Below, in pieces: positions 43,216 through 51,159 of a stretch of 64,000 bases of DNA (position 1 is the stretch's first letter; every line of letters begins with the position of its first letter). The notes below the pieces were generated by a model that did not search any database, was not told the origin of the DNA, and worked only from the letters and a program-made list of their open reading frames with translations. Origin of the DNA: Acidimangrovimonas sediminis (GTDB taxonomy: Bacteria > Pseudomonadota > Alphaproteobacteria > Rhodobacterales > Rhodobacteraceae); contig NZ_PHSN01000027.1 in NCBI RefSeq assembly GCF_002871005.1, forward strand, positions 24,104 through 88,103, read 5' to 3'. The translations under genes and the position numbers were made by a program.

Positions 43216-44364
43216 ATGAAGACCTACGGAATGCGCGCGGCGATGGTGGCCGCGCTAAGCCTGTCCATGGCCCTGCCGGCCGTGGCCGCACCGGTCAAGC
43301 CGAACTACCCAAAGGCGATCGGCAAGGGCGAGGGCGAGCTGAACATCGTGGCCTGGGAAGGCTATGCCCAGGACGATTGGATCAAGCCGTTCGAGAAGGA
43401 GAGCGGTTGCCACGTGAACCGCAAGTATGCCGGTTCCTCGGACGAAATGGTTGCGCTGATGCGCTCGGGCGGGGGCGGGCAGTACGACCTCGTCTCGGCC
43501 TCGGGCGATGCGACGCTGCGGTTGATCTACGGCGGCGACGTGCAGCCGCTGGACGTGAAGCTGATCCCCGCGTGGAAGGACTTCCTGCCGAACCTGCAAT
43601 CCCCACCCTACAACACGCTGAAGGGCTTGCATTACGGCCTGTCCTACGAATGGGGCCCGAACGTCCTTATGTGGAACGCCGACAAGATCAAGGAGGCGCC
43701 CACCTCATGGTCGGCGATCTACGACAAGACATATGCGGGCAAGATCACCGTGCCCGACAACCCGATCCAGATCGCCGATGCCGCGCTCTACCTGATGAAG
43801 ACGAAACCGGCGCTGGGGATCACGAACCCCTATGAGCTGACGCAGAAGCAGCTGGATGCGGCGGTCGTGCTGCTGAAGGAGCAGCGCCCGCTGATCAAGA
43901 AGTACTGGGCACTGGCCTCGGATGAGATCGAGCTGTTCAAGAACGGCGACGCGGTGATCGGCGCGGCCTGGCCCTACCAGACCAACGCGTTGAAGGCCGA
44001 CAAGGTGAACGTCATGGACACCGTGCCGTCCGAGGGCGCCACCGGCTGGGCGGACAGCTGGATGCTGTCGGCGAAATCCAAGCACGTGATGTGCGCCTAC
44101 AAGTTCCTGAACTACGTCTCCTCGCCCAAGGTGCAGGCGCAGCAGGCGATCTATTTCGGCGAGACGCCGGCCAACCCCAAGGCCTGTTCCGAGATGGACA
44201 AGATCGAGGCCGGGTCGTGCGAGAAATACCACCTGAACGCGCCCGCCAGCTATTACAAGCAGATCCACTTCTGGCAGACGCCGCTGCCGACCTGCACCAA
44301 CGGCAAGCGTGACTGCACCAGCTACGGCGACTGGCAGAAGGCCTGGCAACGGGTGAAGGGCTGA
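43216..44364 (+). CDS. potD: Polyamine-type periplasmic binding protein
   Basis: The 382-residue protein has a clear signal peptide (MKTYGMRAAMVAALSLSMALPAVAA, cleavage about residue 25) and then GELNIVAWEGYAQDDWIKPFEKESGCHVNRKYAGSSDEMVALMRSG, a PotD/PotF-type opening. Four Cys near the C-terminus (CSEMDKIEAGSC and TCTNGKRDC) could form disulfides, unusual in PotD. Start ATG at 43216 after AGGGAG. It would deliver putrescine, spermidine or a related cation to the PotB/C channel; relatives also bind other ligands. Confidence 0.88.
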   Translation: MKTYGMRAAMVAALSLSMALPAVAAPVKPNYPKAIGKGEGELNIVAWEGYAQDDWIKPFEKESGCHVNRKYAGSSDEMVALMRSGGGGQYDLVSASGDATLRLIYGGDVQPLDVKLIPAWKDFLPNLQSPPYNTLKGLHYGLSYEWGPNVLMWNADKIKEAPTSWSAIYDKTYAGKITVPDNPIQIADAALYLMKTKPALGITNPYELTQKQLDAAVVLLKEQRPLIKKYWALASDEIELFKNGDAVIGAAWPYQTNALKADKVNVMDTVPSEGATGWADSWMLSAKSKHVMCAYKFLNYVSSPKVQAQQAIYFGETPANPKACSEMDKIEAGSCEKYHLNAPASYYKQIHFWQTPLPTCTNGKRDCTSYGDWQKAWQRVKG

Positions 44365-44365
44365 C

Positions 44366-45265
44366 ATGGCGCACGCGGTGAGCGGAACGGGGCGCGCGGG
44401 GCGGCTTGGCTCGCTCCTGTGGCGCAGGCCGGGGCTTTCGCTGGCGGGGCTGGTGCTGCCGCCGGTGGCCTGGATGGGCCTGATCTACATCGCGGCGCTG
44501 GCGGTCCTGTTCATCGCGGCCTTCTGGTCGGTCGACGACTTCACGGGCGAGATCGTGCGCAACTGGACGTTTGCGAACTTTCAGGAGGTCGCGACCTCGC
44601 CCATCTATCAGAAGATCGCGCTGCGCACCGTGGCGATGGCCGCGCTGGTCACGCTGACCGATGCGATCCTCGCCTTCCCTATGGCCTATTTCATGGCCCG
44701 CATCGCCGGGCCCCGGTTGCGGCTGGCGCTGATCACCGCCGTGGTGCTGCCGCTGTGGTCGAGCTACCTTGCCCGGGTCTACGCTTGGCGGCTGATCCTG
44801 GCCCATGACGGGGTGCTGAACTGGGCACTGCGCGGGCTGGGCCTGCCGGGGGCCGAGATCGGCTATACCAACACCGCGATGTGGATCGTCTTCTCCTACA
44901 TCTGGCTGCCGTTCATGATCATGCCGGTCTATGCCGCGCTGGAACGCATTCCCGCGAATTATTTCGAGGCCTCGCAGGATCTGGGCGGCCGGGGAATGCG
45001 CACCTTTCTGAAGGTCGTGCTGCCCCTGTCGATGCCGGGGCTGGTGGCCGGGTCGATCTTTACCTTTTCGCTGACGCTGGGGGATTACATCACCCCGGTG
45101 CTGGTCGGCGGGCCGGGGTCGGATTTCATCGGCAACGTGGTCTACGCGAACGTGGGCGTGGCCAACAACATCCCCTTCGCCGCGGCCTATGCGACGGTGC
45201 CGCTGGTGCTGATGGCCGTTTACCTGTGGCTTGCGCGCCGGGTCGGCGCCTTCGACGTGATGTGA
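44366..45265 (+). CDS. potB: Polyamine-type ABC transporter permease 1 (PotB-like)
   Basis: This 299-residue inner-membrane permease has about six TM segments (PPVAWMGLIYIAALAVLFIAAFW first) and the coupling helix motif EASQDLGGRGMRTFLKVVLPLSMPGLVAGSIFTFSLTLGD (EAA loop). The start lies 2 bp after the binding-protein stop, so translation is coupled. Forms a heterodimer with the next gene's product. Confidence 0.9.
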   Translation: MAHAVSGTGRAGRLGSLLWRRPGLSLAGLVLPPVAWMGLIYIAALAVLFIAAFWSVDDFTGEIVRNWTFANFQEVATSPIYQKIALRTVAMAALVTLTDAILAFPMAYFMARIAGPRLRLALITAVVLPLWSSYLARVYAWRLILAHDGVLNWALRGLGLPGAEIGYTNTAMWIVFSYIWLPFMIMPVYAALERIPANYFEASQDLGGRGMRTFLKVVLPLSMPGLVAGSIFTFSLTLGDYITPVLVGGPGSDFIGNVVYANVGVANNIPFAAAYATVPLVLMAVYLWLARRVGAFDVM

Positions 45266-45272
45266 GGGCAGC

Positions 45273-46052
45273 ATGGAGCGCCGTTCCACCCGCGTGATGC
45301 TGGCGATCTGGACCGTTCTGGTCCTGGTCTTCCTGTTCGGTCCGATCCTTCTGATCGCGGTCTATGCCTTCAACGCCTCGAATGTGCAGGGCTGGCCGAT
45401 CCACGGCTTCAGCCTGCAATGGTTCCCGAAAACCTGGGCCAATGCCGAGGTGCGCGCGGCGCTGTGGCTGTCGATCCGCGCCGGTCTGGTGGCCACGACG
45501 ATCGCCGTGGCCCTGGGCACCTGCGCGGCCTTCGCCGTCCACCGTGGCCGCTGGCGCGGGCGCGAGACGCTGTCCTTTGCGGTCGTGCTGCCGATCGCCC
45601 TGCCGGGGATCATCACCGGGATGGCGCTGAATTCCTTCTTCGTGTTCTGGCATCTGCCGCTGAGCTATTGGACCATCGTCATCGGCCACGCGACCTTTTG
45701 CATCGTCATCGTCTACAACAACGTGCTGGCGCGGCTGCGCCGGGTGCCCGGGTCGCTGGCCGAGGCCTCGATGGACATTGGTGCGGGCCCCTGGATGACC
45801 TTTCGCCGGGTGACCTTCCCCGCGATCTCAACCGCGCTGGTGGCGGGCGCGCTGCTGGCCTTCGCGTTGTCGTTCGACGAGGTGATCGTGACGACCTTCA
45901 CGGCCGGGGCGCAGAACACGCTGCCGCTCTGGATCTTTGGCGCGATCCGGCTGGGGCAGGAGCTGCCTGAGGTCAATGTGATCGTGCTGGCGATCCTCGT
46001 CGTCACGGCGGTGCCGGTGTGGTTCGCCTACCGGGTGACGCAGGACAGGTGA
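45273..46052 (+). CDS. potC: Polyamine-type ABC transporter permease 2 (PotC-like)
   Basis: The 259-residue permease starts STRVMLAIWTVLVLVFLFGPILLIAVYAFNAS and has the EAA coupling motif EASMDIGAGPWMTFRRVTFPAISTALVAGALLAFALSFDE. It is the last gene of the importer operon, 7 bp after PotB-like, and is followed by a copy of the dispersed repeat. Six TM helices are predicted by eye. Confidence 0.9.
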   Translation: MERRSTRVMLAIWTVLVLVFLFGPILLIAVYAFNASNVQGWPIHGFSLQWFPKTWANAEVRAALWLSIRAGLVATTIAVALGTCAAFAVHRGRWRGRETLSFAVVLPIALPGIITGMALNSFFVFWHLPLSYWTIVIGHATFCIVIVYNNVLARLRRVPGSLAEASMDIGAGPWMTFRRVTFPAISTALVAGALLAFALSFDEVIVTTFTAGAQNTLPLWIFGAIRLGQELPEVNVIVLAILVVTAVPVWFAYRVTQDR

Positions 46053-46077
46053 GGGGCCGTCCCCGGATCCCGGATTT

Positions 46078-46173
46078 GCGACTGAAGCCGGGGTTTCACA
46101 CCCCTGGACTCGCGACTGAAGCCGGGGGTTTCACACCCCCGGACCCCCGTGGGATATTTCCGCTCAGAAGAAG
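46078..46173. repeat. Modular dispersed repeat, copy 2 (two 34-bp-spaced hairpins plus one arm)
   Basis: Two units starting GCGACTGAAGCCGGGG at 46078 and 46112 are 34 bp apart and each contains a hairpin; the second is perfect (CCGGGGG-TTTCACA-CCCCCGG, 46122-46142). It is followed by the arm CCCCCGTGGGATATTTCC then GCTCAGAAGAAG (46144-46173). Only one arm is present here. Located between potC and the convergent regulator gene ectR. Confidence 0.85.
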
Positions 46174-46214
46174 GGCGGGGGTGGGCGGCGGCCGGGAGAT
46201 GGTCGGGCGGCGGG

Positions 46215-46754
46215 TCAGACCGGGCGCTTGTCGCCCTGGATCTCGCCGGTGGTGAGAACGGGAGCGGCGTCGATCGCGGCGGCGTCGAGCATGGAGGCCA
46301 CCCGTTCCAGCGACGAGATCAGCTGTGCCTGTTCCCAATCCTCGAGCGCCTCGAAGGCGCGGACGTAGCGCTGTTGCAGCGGGTCGGGGGCGTTTTCCAA
46401 TGTGGCGTGACCTTCGGCGGTGATCGTCACGTTGGTCTGGCGCCCGTCGGTGACCGAGCGCGCGCGTTCGACCATGCCGCGGGCGACGAGGCGGTCGACC
46501 ATCGTCGTGATCGTCGCCTGGCTGACGCCCATCTGCGTCGCCAGCGCCTTCGGCGTGGTGGAGCGCCGTTCGTCCACGATCTGCAGGATGCGCAGCTGCG
46601 CCGGCGTCAGCCGGGCGGCATGCGCGAGGTCGCGCGCGTAGAACTCGGTCGCGCGCAGGATGCGGCGCAACGCGATAAGGCTCTGGTCGATGCGGCTGAG
46701 CTTCTGGTCGGTCATCGGCAAAGTATCGCACAGCGGCGGAATCACGTTCAACAT
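46215..46754 (-). CDS. ectR: MarR family regulator of the ectoine operon (EctR-like)
   Basis: This 179-residue (or 166 from M at 46715) MarR-family protein has the winged HTH RLTPAQLRILQIVDERRSTTPKALATQMGVSQATITTMVDRLVARGMVERARSVTDGRQTNVTITAEG. It is divergent from ectA, the position of EctR1 in other ectoine producers, where it represses ectABC-ask at low osmolarity. The MTDQKLSRIDQSLIALRRI start (46715) matches the family better; the longer form is possible. The divergent gap holds matching half-sites. Confidence 0.82.
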   Translation of the reverse strand: MLNVIPPLCDTLPMTDQKLSRIDQSLIALRRILRATEFYARDLAHAARLTPAQLRILQIVDERRSTTPKALATQMGVSQATITTMVDRLVARGMVERARSVTDGRQTNVTITAEGHATLENAPDPLQQRYVRAFEALEDWEQAQLISSLERVASMLDAAAIDAAPVLTTGEIQGDKRPV

Positions 46755-46951
46755 TCAATCTCCTTTCCGGTATGCTTTGCTTAAACGAAGCATGTCGACC
46801 CGGCTTCAGTATGATTTTGTTTGTCTTTGCAAAGCATATTTGCCTTAAAACCTATATTTTCAACGCAAGGAATCTAATACTGGCGAAGGGGTTGATCTGT
46901 CAGCTGTGCCAAACTATTTAGATAGGCCTAAGCGAAACGAGGACCTGACAG
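46755..46951. promoter_or_regulatory. ectR/ectA divergent regulatory region with MarR-type half-sites
   Basis: The region is AT-rich. TATGCTTTGC (46771-46780) recurs inverted as GCAAAGCATA (46829-46838), and ATGCTT / AAGCAT also pair at 46772-46793 with a 10-bp spacer. These repeated half-sites suggest cooperative binding by the adjacent MarR regulator. TATATT (46853-46858) and TAATAC (46875-46880) are possible -10 elements, but none has a clean -35. Confidence 0.6.
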
Positions 46952-47533
46952 ATGCCCAAAGACCTTTCCGATCCCCGCATGGACGAAACCCGCGCCCCGG
47001 TGCTGCGGTTGCGCAAGCCGGAGACGACGGACGGGGCCGAGATCTGGGAACTGATCAAGCGGTGCAAGCCGCTCGACGAGAACTCGATGTACTGCAACCT
47101 CGTGCAGGCCGACCATTTCCGCGATACCTGCGTGGTGGCGGAGCTGGACGGCGATATCGTCGGCTGGATCTCGGGTCACATGATCCCCTCGAAGGAAGAG
47201 ATCTTCGTCTGGCAGGTGGCCGTCGGCCCCCGGGCGCGCGGTCTCGGCCTTGGCAAGAAGATGCTTCTCGAGCTGATCGAGCGCGACGCCTGCGACGGTG
47301 CCACGCATCTCAAGACCACGATCACCGAGGACAACGACGCCTCGTGGGGGCTCTTCAAGAGCTTCGCGCGCGAGGTCGGCGGCGCGCTTGACGACACGCC
47401 GCATTTCGAAAGCGACGAGCACTTCAACGGCGCGCACGACACCGAGCACATGGTGACGATCACGCTGCCGGAAGGTGCCGAAGGCGCTTCCGACAAGGCG
47501 CAAGAGGCGCCCATGCTGGAGAGCGCGGCCTGA
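46952..47533 (+). CDS. ectA: L-2,4-diaminobutyrate acetyltransferase EctA
   Basis: The 193-residue GNAT enzyme acetylates the gamma-amino group of L-2,4-diaminobutyrate, the second step to ectoine. EctA features: LRKPETTDGAEIWELIKRCKPLDENSMYCNL at the start, the acetyl-CoA site VGPRARGLGLGKKMLLELI, and TTITEDNDASWGLFKSFA. An acidic C-terminal tail of about 20 residues is present. First gene of the ectABC-ask operon, 54 bp before ectB. Confidence 0.96.
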   Translation: MPKDLSDPRMDETRAPVLRLRKPETTDGAEIWELIKRCKPLDENSMYCNLVQADHFRDTCVVAELDGDIVGWISGHMIPSKEEIFVWQVAVGPRARGLGLGKKMLLELIERDACDGATHLKTTITEDNDASWGLFKSFAREVGGALDDTPHFESDEHFNGAHDTEHMVTITLPEGAEGASDKAQEAPMLESAA

Positions 47534-47587
47534 TCGGCCGCGAGCACTCCCAGCCCCCAAATCCACTCCCCCCGAAAGGATACCATC

Positions 47588-48874
47588 ATGCCCATGGACA
47601 TGAGCCATAAAGCTATTTTCGAACGCCGAGAGAGCGAGGCGCGCTCCTACTGCCGCGCCATGCCCGCGCTGTTTGCCAAGGCGCAAGGGTCGAAGCTGAT
47701 CGCCAAGGACGGGTCGGAGTGGATCGACTTCCTCGCCGGCTGTTCGTCGCTCAACTACGGCCACAACGACCCTGACATGAAGCAGGCGCTGATCGACCAT
47801 ATCGCGTCGGACGGCATCGCCATGGGGCTTGACCTGCATACCGAGCCGAAGGCCGGGTTCCTGGAGGCGTTCGAGGAGCATATCCTCAGGCCCCGCGACA
47901 TGGATCACCGCGTGATGTTCATGGGGCCGACCGGCGCCAACGCCGTCGAGGCCGCGATGAAGATCGCGCGCAAGAAGACCGGGCGCACCAACGTCATCGC
48001 CTTCACCAACGGCTTCCATGGCGTGACCATGGGTGCACTCGCCGCGACCGGCAACGGCTATCACCGCGGCGGTGCCGCGATGGATACGCAGGGCGTCACC
48101 CGCATGCCCTATGACGGCTATGCCGACAACGTGGACAGTGCCGCGCTGGTCGACGCCATGCTGTCGGACCCGGCGGGTGGCGTCGACGCCCCGGCCGCGA
48201 TCATGTTCGAGACCGTGCAGGGCGAGGGCGGCCTCAACGCCGCCTCGGCCGAGTGGGTCCGTGCGATGGCCGATGTCGCCAGGAAGCATGGCGCGCTCTT
48301 GATCATCGACGACATTCAGGCGGGTGTTGGCCGCACCGGCACCTTCTTCTCGTTCGAGGAGATGGGCGTGACGCCCGACCTCGTGACCATGGCGAAATCG
48401 GCCTCGGGCTTCGGTCTGCCCTTCGCTATGGTGCTGGTGCGCCCCGAGCATGACATCTTTGGCCCGGCCGAACACAACGGCACCTTTCGCGGCAACACCC
48501 ATGCCTTCGTGACCGCCCGCGTGGCGATCGAGAAGTTCTGGGCCGACGACGCGTTCCAGAAGACGCTGGCCACCAAGGCCAAGCTGATCGAGGACCGCCT
48601 GAGCGAGATCGCCGCGATGGTGCCCGGCGCCTTCCTCAAGGGCCGTGGCCTGATGCGCGGCGTCGATGTCGGCACCGGCGAGCGTGCCGCCGACATCTGC
48701 GCCCGGGCGTTCGAGAAGGGCCTCGTGATCGAGACCTCGGGCAACCACGACCAGGTGGTCAAGGTCCTCGCACCGCTCACCACCCCGGAGGAGCTGTTCC
48801 ACCAGGGGTTCGACATCCTCAAGCAGGCCACGCAGGATTCGCTGGCCGCCCACACCAAATTTGCAGCGGAGTAA
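47588..48874 (+). CDS. ectB: Diaminobutyrate--2-oxoglutarate transaminase EctB
   Basis: The 428-residue PLP enzyme aminates L-aspartate-4-semialdehyde using glutamate to give diaminobutyrate. The Schiff-base Lys is K270 in LVTMAKSASGFGLPFA, the PLP Asp is in LLIIDDIQAGVGRTG, and MFMGPTGANAVEAAMKIARK fits class III. FERRESEARSYCRAMPALFAKAQG is the EctB-type opening. A purine-rich AAAGGA lies upstream of the ATG. Length is normal. Confidence 0.96.
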   Translation: MPMDMSHKAIFERRESEARSYCRAMPALFAKAQGSKLIAKDGSEWIDFLAGCSSLNYGHNDPDMKQALIDHIASDGIAMGLDLHTEPKAGFLEAFEEHILRPRDMDHRVMFMGPTGANAVEAAMKIARKKTGRTNVIAFTNGFHGVTMGALAATGNGYHRGGAAMDTQGVTRMPYDGYADNVDSAALVDAMLSDPAGGVDAPAAIMFETVQGEGGLNAASAEWVRAMADVARKHGALLIIDDIQAGVGRTGTFFSFEEMGVTPDLVTMAKSASGFGLPFAMVLVRPEHDIFGPAEHNGTFRGNTHAFVTARVAIEKFWADDAFQKTLATKAKLIEDRLSEIAAMVPGAFLKGRGLMRGVDVGTGERAADICARAFEKGLVIETSGNHDQVVKVLAPLTTPEELFHQGFDILKQATQDSLAAHTKFAAE

Positions 48875-48879
48875 CAGAC

Positions 48880-49281
48880 ATGATTGTACGTGATTTCAAC
48901 AAGATCATCGAAGACGAGCGCAACCGGGTCGTGAAGGACGCGAACTGGAGCTCGGTCCGCATGCTGCTGGCCGAGGACGGGATGAACTTCTCGTTCCACA
49001 TCACCTTCCTCGAGGCGGGCTCGGAGCACACGTTCCACTACAAGCACCACTTCGAAAGCGTCTATTGCATGCAGGGCAAGGGTACTGTCACCGACAACGG
49101 CACCGGCGAGACCCACGAGATCAAGCCGGGCGTGATGTACGCGCTGAACCTGCACGACAATCACACCGTGAGGGCCGACGAGGAACTCGTCATGGCCTGC
49201 TGCTTCAACCCGCCGGTGACCGGCAACGAGGTGCACCGCGAGGATGGCTCCTACGCCCCGGCGGAAGAGGAAAACGCCTGA
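48880..49281 (+). CDS. ectC: Ectoine synthase EctC
   Basis: This 133-residue cupin closes the ring of N-gamma-acetyl-diaminobutyrate to ectoine. MIVRDFNKIIEDERNRVVKDANWSSVRMLLAEDGMNFSFHIT is canonical, and the iron-binding cupin residues are in GSEHTFHYKHHFESVYCMQGKG and NLHDNHTV. Only 5 bp separate it from ectB, consistent with one operon. Confidence 0.97.
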   Translation: MIVRDFNKIIEDERNRVVKDANWSSVRMLLAEDGMNFSFHITFLEAGSEHTFHYKHHFESVYCMQGKGTVTDNGTGETHEIKPGVMYALNLHDNHTVRADEELVMACCFNPPVTGNEVHREDGSYAPAEEENA

Positions 49282-49285
49282 AGCC

Positions 49286-50722
49286 ATGGCCCATACTGTC
49301 GAGAAAATAGGCGGGACGTCGATGTCCCGCATCGACGAGCTGGCCCGCACGCTGATCATCGGAGACCGGTCGGGGGAGGACCTCTACGGCCGCGTCTTCG
49401 TGGTCTCGGCCTTCGGGGGGATCACCAACCTCCTGCTCGAGCACAAGAAGACCGGCGAACCGGGCGTGTTCGCGGCCTTCGCCAACGACGACCGTGCGCA
49501 TGGCTGGCAAGATCGGCTCGACACGGTGGCCTCGGCGATGATCGAGGCCCACCGGGCCGTGTTGACCAATCGCGCCGACGTGGAGCGGGCAGACGAGTTC
49601 GTGCACGACCGTGTCTACGGCGCGCGCAACTGCCTGATCGACCTGCAGCGCCTGTGTTCCTACAGCCACTTCCGGCTGAGCGAGCACATGGGCCAGACCC
49701 GAGAGCTGCTGTCCGGTCTGGGTGAGGCACATTCGGCTTTCGTCACCTCGCTGCTGTTGCAGCGCCAGGGGGTGAACGCGCGGTTCGTGGAGCTTTCGGG
49801 CTGGCGCGACGAGGGCGACGTATCGCTTGACGACCGGATCAAGGGGGCGATGGAAGACGTCGATCCCGCGACCGAGATGCCGATCGTCACCGGCTATGCA
49901 CAATGCGCCGAAGGGCTCATGCACGAGTTCGATCGCGGCTATTCCGAGGTGACCTTTTCGCGGCTGGCATCGCTGACCGGCGCGCGCGAGGCGATCATCC
50001 ACAAGGAATTCCACCTCTCCTCGGCCGATCCGGGATTGGTGGGCACGGATGCGGTGCGCAAGCTTGGGCGGACCAATTACGACGTGGCCGACCAGTTGTC
50101 GAACCTCGGGATGGAGGCGATCCATCCCAAGGCCGCCAAGACCCTGCGCCAGGCCAAGGTGCCGCTGCGCGTGACCAACGCCTTCGAGCCGGAGGACCCG
50201 GGCACGCTGATCGACGACCAGCCGGCGGATACGGCGGCGGTCGAGATCGTGACCGGTCTCGATATCTATGCCTTCGAGCTGTTCGAGCAGGACATGGTGG
50301 GGGTGAAGGGCTACGACGCCGCGATTCTCGAGGCGCTGACCCGTCACAACGTGCGGATCGTTTCGAAGGTGTCGAACGCCAACACGATCACCCATTACGT
50401 CGACACCTCGCTGAAGGCCCTCCGGCGGGTCGAGAAGGATCTGGCCGCGCGCTACCCCTCGGCGCAGATCTCGTCTCGGGCGATCGCCATGGCGTCTGTC
50501 GTGGGGCGTGACCTGAACGGCCTGTCGGTGCTGACCCGGGGCTTGCAGGCCATCGCGGCGGCAGGCCACGAGGCGATCGGCGCCAGCCAAGGGCCGCGTA
50601 ATGTCGACGTGCAGTTCATCGTCGAGCGCGACAGTTTCGACGCGGTGATCACCGCGCTGCACCGCGCGCTGGTCGAGGGGCACGACGTCAAGGAGGTCAA
50701 GAACCTCAAGCGTGCCGCCTGA
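49286..50722 (+). CDS. ask: Ectoine-associated aspartate kinase Ask_Ect
   Basis: The 478-residue kinase phosphorylates aspartate to feed aspartate semialdehyde to EctB. It opens VEKIGGTSMSRIDELARTLI, with the KxGGTS nucleotide site, then RVFVVSAFGGITNLLLEHKK, typical of Ask_Ect. C-terminal ACT domains (from about 340: ISKVSNANTITHYV) are present; this isozyme is thought to be less feedback-inhibited. Start ATG at 49286 is 4 bp after the ectC stop; the open frame extends into ectC but begins there without conservation. Confidence 0.95.
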   Translation: MAHTVEKIGGTSMSRIDELARTLIIGDRSGEDLYGRVFVVSAFGGITNLLLEHKKTGEPGVFAAFANDDRAHGWQDRLDTVASAMIEAHRAVLTNRADVERADEFVHDRVYGARNCLIDLQRLCSYSHFRLSEHMGQTRELLSGLGEAHSAFVTSLLLQRQGVNARFVELSGWRDEGDVSLDDRIKGAMEDVDPATEMPIVTGYAQCAEGLMHEFDRGYSEVTFSRLASLTGAREAIIHKEFHLSSADPGLVGTDAVRKLGRTNYDVADQLSNLGMEAIHPKAAKTLRQAKVPLRVTNAFEPEDPGTLIDDQPADTAAVEIVTGLDIYAFELFEQDMVGVKGYDAAILEALTRHNVRIVSKVSNANTITHYVDTSLKALRRVEKDLAARYPSAQISSRAIAMASVVGRDLNGLSVLTRGLQAIAAAGHEAIGASQGPRNVDVQFIVERDSFDAVITALHRALVEGHDVKEVKNLKRAA

Positions 50723-50753
50723 GAGCGCGCAAGACATCCTCGGGGGAGGATGG

Positions 50754-50802
50754 AAGAGGCCCCGGCCGGGCGGAGCGATCCGTGCCGTCCGGGGCCTCTT
50801 TT
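50754..50802 (+). terminator. Rho-independent terminator of the ect operon
   Basis: Perfect 12-bp arms AAGAGGCCCCGG (50754-50765) and CCGGGGCCTCTT (50789-50800), with a loop that can pair further, followed by TTTT (50799-50802). It starts 31 bp after the ask stop. Confidence 0.9.
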
Positions 50803-51159
50803 CGTTGGCGCGGACGGCATGCGCGCCACAGGTCAGCCCGGGGCGACGAGCCTGTGCCTTGCCCGGGGCGGATGGTGATTTGCAGCGGCAAGGCAGGCAA
50901 AGTGTGTCACGACAAGCGGCAGACGCGTGCAAGCCCGGGGCGCTGCCCTCCGCGCTGAAATCGCCTCGACGCCGCCTGTCGGGGCGGGGCCAACGTGTTT
51001 GGTGGCCAACACCTTTCACGGCAACCCGGGACGGCTGGTGCGCGCTTGCCCATGCCGGCGGGCCGGAGCTTTGGGAATCCCGCGCTCCGTCGATCCGGAG
51101 CGCGGATCGGGCCAGGACAAAGCGCCTGCCCCGGAGGTCGGGCCGCGCGCTGTGAAAGC
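50803..51159. other. Intergenic region after the ect terminator
   Basis: About 357 bp with no gene, no repeat copy and no strong regulatory motif visible. Open frames here are shadows. It separates the ect operon from the convergent gabD. Confidence 0.5.

Noticed and set aside
46928..48853. 641-residue minus-strand open frame
   Set aside because: Antisense to ectA and ectB; no family similarity.
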